Source: Planctomycetota bacterium
Lineage (GTDB): Bacteria; Planctomycetota; PUPC01; JACPCR01
Length of the DNA stretch: 26,670 nucleotides
Direction of reading: 5' to 3'
NCBI GenBank assembly: GCA_030740295.1
Contig: JASLXP010000239.1
Location: forward strand, 1-26,670
The translations under genes and the position numbers were made by a program. This document shows positions 17,029 to 24,759 of this stretch, piece after piece (positions within the stretch are counted from its first letter, which is position 1; the number at the start of each line of letters is the position of its first letter). The notes below the pieces were generated by a model that made no database searches, was not told the origin of the DNA, and saw nothing but the letters and a program-made list of their open reading frames with translations.

Positions 17029-17991
17029 CTAGTCAATCCCGCATGCCTTGCGAGCTGCGTCCAGCGTCTCGCGTGCTTCTTTTCTTGCGAGCTTTGCGTT
17101 GGTTAAAAGAAAATCCTCGACAAAGTCGGGATCATTTTGCAGCTCCTCCTGCCGCTCACGAGCCGAGGCAAAGTAGTCCTCGATCTTTGCCAGCAGTTCC
17201 AGCTTTGCGTGGCCATATCCAAAGCCTCCGCCGCGATACTTTTCCGCGAGTTCCATCTTTTCTCCCTCGCTGGCAAGGAGTGAAAACAGCGTGAACACGT
17301 TACACGTGGTCGGATCTTTTGGCTCTTCAAGGCCCTTGCTGTCGGTCACGACAGCCATTACCCGCTTCTTCAGCGGCTTCCCCCTGGCAAATATTTCGAT
17401 GGTATTGCCGTACGACTTGGACATTTTCTGACCGTCGATGCCGGGCACTTTTGGCGTGCTGGTCAGGCGATGCTCGGGCCTGATGAAGACCTCTTCGCCG
17501 TAAGCATTATTAAAGTACTCGGCCATGTCCTGGGTCATCTCCACGTGCTGCACCTGGTCCTGTCCGACCGGGACAATGTTCGATTGATAAATCAGAATGT
17601 CGGAGGCCATCAAGACCGGATAGGTGAACAAGCCCACGGAAGGTTTGATCCCTTTCGTCGTTTTGTCCTTGAAGGAATGGGCACGCTCGAGCAGGCCCAT
17701 GCCGGTGACCGTAGAAAGCAGCCAAGTGAGCTCGGTCACCTCAGGCACATCTGACTGGCGGAAGAAGATCGGGCCATCGGTTTTCAATCCAAGCGCCAGG
17801 TAGGCGATGGCGACGTCACGCACATTCTCACGCAAGAGGTCGGCGTCCTGGACGCTCGTGAGCGCGTGATAATCCGCGATGAAGTAAAATGCCTTCCCCT
17901 CATCCTGGAGCTCAATATGCTGCTTGATTGCACCAAAATAATTCCCAAGATGCAGTTTACCGGACGGCTGAACACCGGACAGAATTCGCAC
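17029..17991 (-). CDS. trpS: Tryptophanyl-tRNA synthetase
   Basis: This class-I aminoacyl-tRNA synthetase charges tRNA-Trp. The HIGH-type motif is PSGKLHLGNYFGA near residues 9-21, and the KMSKS loop is GQKMSKSYGN. SNIVPVGQDQVQHVEM binds the tRNA and adenylate side. The GTG at 17991 is taken as start because the encoded RILSGVQPSG is the usual N-terminus and GAGGT lies 7 nt before it; the TTG at 18015 adds eight residues with no family match. Length (320 residues) is normal. It is the first gene of trpS-galK-galE behind a promoter-like site at 18034-18062. Confidence 0.95.
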   Translation of the reverse strand: MRILSGVQPSGKLHLGNYFGAIKQHIELQDEGKAFYFIADYHALTSVQDADLLRENVRDVAIAYLALGLKTDGPIFFRQSDVPEVTELTWLLSTVTGMGLLERAHSFKDKTTKGIKPSVGLFTYPVLMASDILIYQSNIVPVGQDQVQHVEMTQDMAEYFNNAYGEEVFIRPEHRLTSTPKVPGIDGQKMSKSYGNTIEIFARGKPLKKRVMAVVTDSKGLEEPKDPTTCNVFTLFSLLASEGEKMELAEKYRGGGFGYGHAKLELLAKIEDYFASARERQEELQNDPDFVEDFLLTNAKLARKEARETLDAARKACGID

Positions 17992-18033
17992 GTCGTTTAC
18001 CTCTGAATGTAACAATTGCCTTGAAGGGCGGGG

Positions 18034-18062
18034 ATTCTATCGAGCACTTGCACAATTGCTAA
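18034..18062 (-). promoter_or_regulatory. Sigma-70-like promoter for trpS-galK-galE
   Basis: On the minus strand TTAGCA (18057-18062) and TAGAAT (18034-18039) are separated by exactly 17 bp. The predicted leader before the trpS GTG is about 35 nt, too short for a T-box or attenuator. Confidence 0.5.
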
Positions 18063-18107
18063 GATGGTTGAGTTCCGCGCCCGGAATCAAATAACAAAGG
18101 AGTCAGA

Positions 18108-18641
18108 ATGAGCAGCAAACTCTCTTATCTCATCCCTCTCTTCACTCTTGTACTTGCCGATCTTTCGACCGCCCAGGCCCCCAAGCTGAAGTTTGAAGTG
18201 CCAGATGGCTGGAAACAGGAAAAGCCTGCATCCCGGCTGCGCTATGCGCAGTTCAAGATCCCGAAAGTGAAGGGGGATACCGAGGATTCATCTCTGGCAG
18301 TGTTCCACTTCCCGGGCGGCGGTGGTGGTGTGGAAGACAACCTGAATCGGTGGATCGGCCAGATGCGGCAACCGGATGGGAGCAGTTCAAAGGACAAGGC
18401 CAAGATCTCCAAAAAGGAATATGACGACAAAACTGCCCATATTCTGAAGGTCAACGGCACATACATGGATGGCGGGCCGTTCGCCAGAAAAGCCGTGCAG
18501 AGGAAGGGCTACCGGATGGTCGCTGTCGTCCTGCTCACCAAGCCGGGGAATTTCTACTTCAAGTGGACGGGGCCTGAAGCGACCGTGAAGAAGTGGGAGG
18601 ATGACTTTCAAGAGTTCATCGATTCCACCAAGGCTGAGTGA
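18108..18641 (+). CDS. Small exported protein of unknown function
   Basis: The 177-residue protein has a clear signal peptide (LSYLIPLFTLVLADLS then TAQA, cleavage likely near residue 24) and a strong ribosome binding site, AAAGGAG at 18096-18102. The mature part is compact and mixed alpha/beta. It has FEVPDGWKQEKPASRLRYAQ at the front, a glycine run (GGGGG) followed by NLNRWIGQM, and a C-terminal helix. I have seen the pattern of a W-x-x-x-x-P-S-x-x-R-x-A-x-F strand and a RWxGQF-like helix in uncharacterised exported proteins from several phyla, but I cannot name a function. It stands alone, divergent from trpS and convergent with the radical SAM gene. Confidence 0.8.
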   Translation: MSSKLSYLIPLFTLVLADLSTAQAPKLKFEVPDGWKQEKPASRLRYAQFKIPKVKGDTEDSSLAVFHFPGGGGGVEDNLNRWIGQMRQPDGSSSKDKAKISKKEYDDKTAHILKVNGTYMDGGPFARKAVQRKGYRMVAVVLLTKPGNFYFKWTGPEATVKKWEDDFQEFIDSTKAE

Positions 18642-18702
18642 GACGCGGTGGAAATGCGGGAGGTGTGTCGCCGTGGTTTCGACCCGTAGCGTTTTGGTGA
18701 GC

Positions 18703-19653
18703 TCACTCGTGGTAAAGGAGTGTGGGGACGAACAGGTCGGGGTAGTGCGTGTGGATGGCCGTGCGAAGGTCCCAGCAGAGATGACACTTGCTGACGTACC
18801 GCTCCTTTGGCCGGAAGCCGTGCTCGGCGGCCATCTCAAGCATCGCCCCTGGGCCGCCGGCAACCACTTCCTGCACGACTGGGTGGTGTTCCTTGAGGGG
18901 ACGCGTGAGAATCTCGGAGAGCGGGGTCTCGAGAGCATTTCCCAGTGCGATGCCGGAGCAAATCCAACTCGATACCCAGCCCCATGGGTCGACGTTGATC
19001 TGGAAGACTGACCGCGGGTCCAGGTCTCTGCGCCCTCCAGTGCAGTTCTCCTCTAGGATCTCCTCGAGCGGATTAGTGTCCAGGTGTTCGGGCATTTCCC
19101 ACGGAGCGCGACCGACCATGATGGCCGGGGCCTGCCGTATCGATTGGAGATGTTCATCGACGGTTGGCACTTCGTCACGGACCAGGAACTCTCGGGGCAC
19201 GGCCACATTCTCAGAGCCGAATATTTCATCGGCAATGCGCACTCCACGCCGCGTCCGTTCCGCGGGGATGAACTCCCGGTGGAACACATCGGCGCTGAAG
19301 AACATTCCGCTGAGACCGGCGTCACGCAGCGCCGTGAGGCGTTCGCGCGTCAATTCGTCGGTCGTGCACCACGATGCGTTGGACTGAATCGCGTACAGCG
19401 GCGTCATTTCCAGTTCCGCCGCGGCCTGCACGATGCCGAGCACAGTCTCGTAGTAGAGTAGGGCCTCTCCGCCGGTGATCGTGATCTGCCGGCCTGTCAG
19501 ACCGAGTTTTCGGGCCTCGGAGATGTACGTGCGCGCGTCCTCCACCGGCATGACACCGTCCTTGGTGGGGCTGGATACGAAGCAGCAGTGGCGGCACTTG
19601 GCGCTGCAGCGATAGGTGACGTCCAACTCGATGTAACGTTCCTTCGGCATCAT
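18703..19653 (-). CDS. Radical SAM protein, function unknown
   Basis: This 316-residue protein carries the radical SAM cluster motif C16-x3-C20-x2-C23 in YRCSAKCRHCC, and the SAM-binding GGE at 61-63 in ITITGGEALL. Further cysteines at about C204, C232, C290 and C293 (CHLCWDLR) could bind an extra iron-sulfur cluster, as in SPASM or twitch-type enzymes. It should make a 5'-deoxyadenosyl radical and act on an unknown substrate in the cytoplasm. A strong ribosome binding site (AGGAGG, 19662-19667 complement) precedes the ATG at 19653. It follows the LamG/cytochrome gene by 84 bp on the same strand, so co-transcription is possible. No small precursor-peptide gene was seen next to it. Confidence 0.88.
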   Translation of the reverse strand: MMPKERYIELDVTYRCSAKCRHCCFVSSPTKDGVMPVEDARTYISEARKLGLTGRQITITGGEALLYYETVLGIVQAAAELEMTPLYAIQSNASWCTTDELTRERLTALRDAGLSGMFFSADVFHREFIPAERTRRGVRIADEIFGSENVAVPREFLVRDEVPTVDEHLQSIRQAPAIMVGRAPWEMPEHLDTNPLEEILEENCTGGRRDLDPRSVFQINVDPWGWVSSWICSGIALGNALETPLSEILTRPLKEHHPVVQEVVAGGPGAMLEMAAEHGFRPKERYVSKCHLCWDLRTAIHTHYPDLFVPTLLYHE

Positions 19654-19737
19654 GGTGAACGCCTCCTGAGTGGCTAAACATGGCGCGGCAGAGATACGAA
19701 GGCCGCAGAGAAAAACAGAATGGACACGATGCAGTTT

Positions 19738-22700
19738 CTAGGGGGTCTGCATAGCTGATGGCTGCATTGCTTTGGGCTGGTGCCACATTGACTTCCAGTA
19801 ATTTTTGTCGGCCTCGTAAACGTTGATTTTGTCCTTCGCCAGATCGAAGGATTCGGGGAGGATGCCGTAGCGCTTCATTTCGCGCACGTAGTGCTTGTTC
19901 GGCTTGAAGCCCGGCATGTCAAACCGCTTGATCTCGTCAAGCTTCAGCTTCGCCGCCTGGATGTGGGCCAGAATCTTGCGATAGTCCGGGTCGCTCTTGT
20001 CCGCGAAAATGACAGAGTGCTCTATGGGGCGTGGGGGGCGTCTCCTGTCCTCGGTAACTTTGTGCGTTTTGCTGTGGCCAACTGCGTATCCGCCGGACGT
20101 CTTGGCAAGCGGCGCCAGCAGTGCGAGAGATCTCTCCGGGCGGCTGAGGTTGAAGATACGGTGCCGTGAAAAGCGGCTGAGAGGACGTTCCCAGGAAAGC
20201 ATGTCGCCATGCGAGACGGGCACTTGGGCCGTGACGTGCGCCGGCAGCATCCTTCCATGGCACGGGGCACACCTTTGCTTTACGGCATCCATGGCCGGGC
20301 CGGTAGATGCCCACCGGTCGGCCATAACACGGACTGGCCGGTTGTTGCCCCACATCCCGCCGATCTGTCCCGTCCCGATGGCCGCGGCCGTGCCGGCATA
20401 CTGTGCGGAGACGTCGATCCACAGCCGGATCGTCTTCCTCTCCCTCGGCGTGACCCGGACGTCATAATGGGTGACGTCGATTTTCTTCATCAGCGGGGAA
20501 GCCGAACTGTAGGTGGTGTAAGGCTTGTCATTGCCTTTTTGCCGGCCGCTGCCGTAACCGGGGTTCCCGCCGGTGTCCTTAATCTGCCAGTGCAGGAAAA
20601 GCTCGTAATAACTTTGGGAAAAGACAGGCCCCCGGTCGCCGACGAGAGATACGCCGCCGTCTCTCTTTTCGTGGCCGTGACAACGCACACAGTGCTTATC
20701 GAGGATAGGCTGAACGTCGCGCGGATAATCGATGATCTCCGGTACTTCAGCGATGGGCTCGATGAGGCTGGGCGCGCGGGCCAGGGCCTGAAGCTGATGG
20801 CGGTCGTGGGCGCCCGGAGCTTGGGTTCGGTACTCGTGGCAGCCGACACAGCTTTTCGTTTCACCGGGCTGCAGGGTTACGAAGCTGCGCATCTGCTTGA
20901 CGGATACGTCGTTCTCGTCGAGGAGTGCAAAATATATGCTGCGCATTGCAGGTACTTTGAAACAGGCCGAACCATCCGGCTCTACCGGGACCGTGCCGAG
21001 CAGCCGCTTCAGCGTGGAAGTCACGCCGTGCCCGATGGGCTGCGATCCGCCGCCGTGGAAGTTGGCCGGTTTGGGAAGATCCTCCAGCACCAGCAGCTTC
21101 TTTATCCGGCCCTGCTCGATGCCAGCCATGTTGCGGCCGAGGTAGACGTTTTCCAGGACCAGTGTCCCTGTCGTTTTGCTGGCATCCACCAGTGACGGGA
21201 TGACTCTCTCGCGCTTCCGGCGGAGGATCGGCCTCGGCTCATGCACCATTAACGAACCGGAATAGAGAACGTCGGTTTTACCATCGGCGCTCATGAACAG
21301 AATTCGATTTCCCTGGGCTACAAGGAAAGAGCCTTCCGAAAGCGGGTAGGGGTCGCGGAAGTTTCCACCGCGGCTGATGTGCCGCATCGCCGACCTTTCA
21401 TCGGGGCCGGATCTGTGGCTGACGATGGCGACCGCGCCTTCGTGCTCATTCCTGCCGTGGCCGGGAGAGTGGATGAAAATTACTTTGTCGGTGCCGGGGA
21501 TGGGTCTGGCGTCGATGAACACTCCGCCGGGGTGCATGTTGCCGTAATAGATCTTCTGGCTGGTGCCGTCCGGGTTCATCATCCAGAGATGGTGAAAGAC
21601 CACCGGGTCACGGTTCACGTATTCCCAGCGGGTGTAAAGCACGCGGCCATCGGGCAGCACGGCCGGGGTATTCTCGGTCACCGTGCCCGATGAGAGCATG
21701 CGAATGTCTTTGCCGTCGGGGCTGCAGCGGAAAAGCAGCGCTGACTGCGCCAGCCAGCAGAGGATATAGCGTTTGCAGCGTGAGGAGCAGAACATGATAT
21801 CGCCGTCGGGAAGGTAGGCAGGCTCGATATCGTCCCAGGGCCCGGTGGTGATCTGCCGTAGCCCGGTGCCGTCACAATTGATTTCGTAGAGGTTGTAGTG
21901 GTGCCCGCCCGCTTTGCGGTAGGAGAAGAGAATCTTTTCCCCGTCATAATGCACCTGCGGATCGCGAACGGCGCCGTTCGGGTCGTCCAGCAGGACCGTC
22001 AGCTCGCCTGTGCGAAGATTCAGTTTGCAGAGCCTTCCGCCGTCACTGCCGTGAATCCAATAATCGGGATCGATGCACGAATAGCCAAAATTCGCGTAGT
22101 AATGACGGCTAGTGTCCCTTCCCGGATGGCGCTCGGCGAAGACAATCTCTTCGGCCTCCACCTTTTTCGACCTGAACCACTTCGAACGCCTTTCAGCCTC
22201 GGCCTTGCGTTGAGCGGCTTCGAGCCCGGCAAGCAAGGCCGACCTCTTGGCGTAGTGGGCCCGAATGTCGTCGGCCGAAAGCGACCGTTTCCAGATGGTA
22301 ACTTCGTCGATATAGCCTCTGAATCGCGCGGGCGCCGATGGTATGCCTGCCGAGTCGCCAATACCCAGGTCCTCCCGTTCGAGCGTGGCGATAGTGCCGT
22401 CAAACTGCGCGGCCCCGGTGAGCCGGCCGTTCAAATAGACCTCGAGCCTGCTCTTTGACGGATCAGCATTGTCGCGCCTGGCGATCCCGGCGACGTGCTG
22501 CCACCGGCCTGTCCGCATCCTGCCGCCTTCAGCGAAGACGTACGCTCCGCTTGCCTGGCCGTGATAGAGGCTCAGCACACCATTGTGGATGGCAAGGTGA
22601 TAGGCGTGCTTCGTCCCCCAGTTCAGGACCAGGCGATTCCACTGGGAAAACTCCGTGGGTTGGATCCACGCCTCGATGGTGTAATCCGGGCCGAGCTTTA

Positions 22701-22995
22701 CATCCGCGGATGTCCGTGCGGTGAAGTACTGCGCATCCCCCGGCTTCACACCCAGAGCCACCGCCTTGCCAATCGCGCCGGGCACTTCGGAAGCGTCGAC
22801 GAAACGTGGTGTGTATTTGCCGCCATCTCGGATAGCGAGATCATCTTTGCCGTCATTCGCCTCGTCCTTCAGAGAATCGTCGAAACTCCAGAAAGAAACG
22901 GGCCCGCCGCGCGAAGAGGTACGCTCCTCTGCCGGGGCAAAAGACAAAGCAACCGGCAGAAGCAGCACAGGAATCAGCGGAGAGAAATGCTTCAT
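19738..22995 (-). CDS. LamG / beta-propeller / triheme cytochrome c protein, hydrazine-synthase-alpha-like
   Basis: The 1085-residue protein starts with a signal peptide (LIPVLLLPVALSFA). Residues 34-245 are a LamG domain (YTIEAWIQP, GRWQHVAGI, YIDEVTIWKRSL). About 285-600 are a WD40/TolB-like propeller with repeats such as EPAYLPDGDIMFCSSR and TPAVLPDGRVLYTRW. About 605-715 resemble the middle domain of hydrazine synthase alpha. Three haem c motifs follow: CVGCH (716-720), CVRCH (769-773) and CAPCH (909-913). It should sit in the periplasm or outside the cell and take part in electron transfer. Such proteins are common in Planctomycetota that do not perform anammox, so hydrazine chemistry should not be assumed. 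A short palindrome (GAGAC and GTCTC) rather than a ribosome binding site precedes the ATG. Confidence 0.85.
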   Translation of the reverse strand: MKHFSPLIPVLLLPVALSFAPAEERTSSRGGPVSFWSFDDSLKDEANDGKDDLAIRDGGKYTPRFVDASEVPGAIGKAVALGVKPGDAQYFTARTSADVKLGPDYTIEAWIQPTEFSQWNRLVLNWGTKHAYHLAIHNGVLSLYHGQASGAYVFAEGGRMRTGRWQHVAGIARRDNADPSKSRLEVYLNGRLTGAAQFDGTIATLEREDLGIGDSAGIPSAPARFRGYIDEVTIWKRSLSADDIRAHYAKRSALLAGLEAAQRKAEAERRSKWFRSKKVEAEEIVFAERHPGRDTSRHYYANFGYSCIDPDYWIHGSDGGRLCKLNLRTGELTVLLDDPNGAVRDPQVHYDGEKILFSYRKAGGHHYNLYEINCDGTGLRQITTGPWDDIEPAYLPDGDIMFCSSRCKRYILCWLAQSALLFRCSPDGKDIRMLSSGTVTENTPAVLPDGRVLYTRWEYVNRDPVVFHHLWMMNPDGTSQKIYYGNMHPGGVFIDARPIPGTDKVIFIHSPGHGRNEHEGAVAIVSHRSGPDERSAMRHISRGGNFRDPYPLSEGSFLVAQGNRILFMSADGKTDVLYSGSLMVHEPRPILRRKRERVIPSLVDASKTTGTLVLENVYLGRNMAGIEQGRIKKLLVLEDLPKPANFHGGGSQPIGHGVTSTLKRLLGTVPVEPDGSACFKVPAMRSIYFALLDENDVSVKQMRSFVTLQPGETKSCVGCHEYRTQAPGAHDRHQLQALARAPSLIEPIAEVPEIIDYPRDVQPILDKHCVRCHGHEKRDGGVSLVGDRGPVFSQSYYELFLHWQIKDTGGNPGYGSGRQKGNDKPYTTYSSASPLMKKIDVTHYDVRVTPRERKTIRLWIDVSAQYAGTAAAIGTGQIGGMWGNNRPVRVMADRWASTGPAMDAVKQRCAPCHGRMLPAHVTAQVPVSHGDMLSWERPLSRFSRHRIFNLSRPERSLALLAPLAKTSGGYAVGHSKTHKVTEDRRRPPRPIEHSVIFADKSDPDYRKILAHIQAAKLKLDEIKRFDMPGFKPNKHYVREMKRYGILPESFDLAKDKINVYEADKNYWKSMWHQPKAMQPSAMQTP

Positions 22996-23078
22996 GAGAC
23001 CGCAGTCTCGGCAGAGATCAGAGCAAGGGCCACGCCTTGGAGAGTATGACTCAGATGGTTCGCCGATGCCAGAACATT

Positions 23079-23119
23079 GAAGCTTAGACTACCTTAGAAG
23101 CTTCCTCGCTGCGGGCGAG
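23079..23119 (-). terminator. Two adjacent stem-loops after the class-V PLP gene
   Basis: GAAGCTT (23079-23085) pairs with AAGCTTC (23098-23104), and CTCGC (23105-23109) pairs with GCGAG (23115-23119). They lie 30-70 nt past the stop of the minus-strand PLP gene and before the next gene. No T tract follows, so termination is uncertain. Confidence 0.3.
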
Positions 23120-23148
23120 TACCTTCTCATTCTCTGTCCCGGTTCTAC

Positions 23149-24306
23149 TCAGATATCGAACTGATTCATCGTCTCGATCGTTCTCTGAATCTCCTCTTCG
23201 GTGTTGTAGAAATGGGGAGCGAGACGGAGGAAATCCCCGCGTGATGACGTCACGATTCTCTGGGCTTTGAGCGCTCTGGCAATGGCTCTGGGGTTAGCCT
23301 TACACACGAGGGACAGTATTCCTGAGCGGTTGGCGTCTGGGAATTCCACGGGGAGGTATCGAGTTCGGTCGATCCCATTCAGAAGAATGTTTTGGAGCCT
23401 GAGTGCTTCTGCTCGAATGTTCTCGACACCGTACCTCAGCGGAAGCTCGTTAATGCAGACTTCCAGCGAGGCACACAGTGAAATCGGCGACGTGCTGTAT
23501 TCGAAACGCTTGGCTGTGTCGTGCGGGTGCCAAGTGTGGTTCAAGTAGTCCGTTCCCTGTGTCATCAGTTCCGATCCGACCATCACATGTTCGAGTTTCT
23601 CTCGCAAGGTCGGGGACGTGTAGAACAGACCCGTGCCGACAGGCCCCAGCAACCATTTCCATCCAGATGACGCCACGGCAGCGATGTTCCACTCTTCCGG
23701 ATAGACCGGCAGGCATCCAAGGCTCTGTGCTGCATCAACGACAAGGTCGATATCACGGGCTTTGCAGAATTCTCCCAGTTCCTTCAGGTCCGCGGCGAAG
23801 CCACTTGTGAACTGCACGTGGCTGAGAGCAACGATCTTTGTGCGATCTGTGACCAACTCTTCCAGGTCCTCCATGGCCCAAGCGCAGGCCCGACCCCCAC
23901 AGAGGCCGCCGGTCGTGTCCCGGTTCGGCAACAGCGCCAGTTCAACGCCGCGCTGCTCCTGCACACGCCAGGGATAATGATCCGAGGGGTATTCATGAAC
24001 ATAACTGAGGACCTGGTCACCGGGCTCAAAAGGGTAACCATTTGCCAGCATGCAGATCCCTTCGGCCGTGTTCTTGACGAACGCAAGGTTCTTTTCTGAT
24101 GTCCGGAACAGCTTTGCCGCCGCTGCTCGCAGGTTGTCCAGAATCTGATCGTAGGAGTCGAAAAACAGAGCTCCCCGATTCTGATGCTCTTCCGCCATTT
24201 CCAGTTCTTTCTGGAATCCACGGCTGTAAAGGGGGGAGATGCTGCAATGCGTCAAGAAAGCGTATTCCTTCTTGATGGGAAAAAGATCCTGGCTCTTGTC
24301 AAACAT
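23149..24306 (-). CDS. Class-V PLP-dependent aminotransferase / cysteine desulfurase-like
   Basis: The product has 385 residues from the ATG at 24306. A longer frame to 24402 is possible, but DLFPIKKEYAFLTH is the usual family beginning. Fold-type I class-V marks are present: LSHVQFTSG with the cofactor-stacking His, VVDAAQSLG with the PLP-binding Asp (about D191), and the Schiff-base lysine in SSGWKWLLGPVGTG (about K217). This group includes cysteine desulfurases, isopenicillin-N-epimerase-like proteins and kynureninase-like enzymes, and the substrate is not decided by sequence. There is no clear ribosome binding site. It is the first of three minus-strand genes with the cytochrome and radical SAM genes, although hairpins at 23079-23119 may separate it from them. 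Confidence 0.87.
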   Translation of the reverse strand: MFDKSQDLFPIKKEYAFLTHCSISPLYSRGFQKELEMAEEHQNRGALFFDSYDQILDNLRAAAAKLFRTSEKNLAFVKNTAEGICMLANGYPFEPGDQVLSYVHEYPSDHYPWRVQEQRGVELALLPNRDTTGGLCGGRACAWAMEDLEELVTDRTKIVALSHVQFTSGFAADLKELGEFCKARDIDLVVDAAQSLGCLPVYPEEWNIAAVASSGWKWLLGPVGTGLFYTSPTLREKLEHVMVGSELMTQGTDYLNHTWHPHDTAKRFEYSTSPISLCASLEVCINELPLRYGVENIRAEALRLQNILLNGIDRTRYLPVEFPDANRSGILSLVCKANPRAIARALKAQRIVTSSRGDFLRLAPHFYNTEEEIQRTIETMNQFDI

Positions 24307-24759
24307 CTCAGTTGTGCCGAAACCTGGTGTGGGGAATACGATGCAGACAGGACAGTACTGTCTGATTCCAGCAAATGCATCCGCCGAACTCGCCGATTCC
24401 ATTCAAGCCGGACGCCTCAACAGCGAATCGGAGGTACGCAGCTTGGCGTGTCCGCTGCTGACAGACTCCTCAGACCCAGACCTTAGACTTTTGATCGGTG
24501 TCGCTGGTATTGACAGGTTGTTCCTGAACATTAGCCTGAATATCGGTGTAACCTGAACAGTCGGCTTTGGCCTGGATGAAGGAAGTCAGCACTCCTGTTT
24601 TGAAAGGCCCGACACCGACGCCTGACTACCGAGAGGCCACTTTGGCCCCTGACGACGAATGAAACACTGGAGCAACAACAGGCGCGCCGTAGGCCGGCGC
24701 GTTCATTTCTCTGCCGGCCAGGGGACCTTCCCCCGACGATCGCGCTGTTCCTTCTACTG
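24307..24759. other. Divergent 453-bp spacer
   Basis: This lies between the PLP gene and the methyltransferase-propeller gene. A TTGACA at 24510-24515 has no good -10 partner. I see no RNA gene or long repeat. Its right end probably belongs to the signal peptide of the next gene. Confidence 0.5.

Noticed and set aside
20209..21195. 328-residue plus-strand open frame
   Set aside because: It lies wholly antisense to the LamG/propeller/cytochrome gene, which has clear domains. The product resembles no family and reflects codon bias in high-GC DNA.
19738..22995. Evidence of anammox metabolism
   Set aside because: HZS-alpha-like proteins are widespread in non-anammox bacteria, and no partner genes are present.
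24510..24515. Perfect TTGACA as a -35 box for the methyltransferase/PQQ gene
   Set aside because: No -10-like hexamer is found at 15-19 bp, and it lies about 240 bp upstream of the gene.
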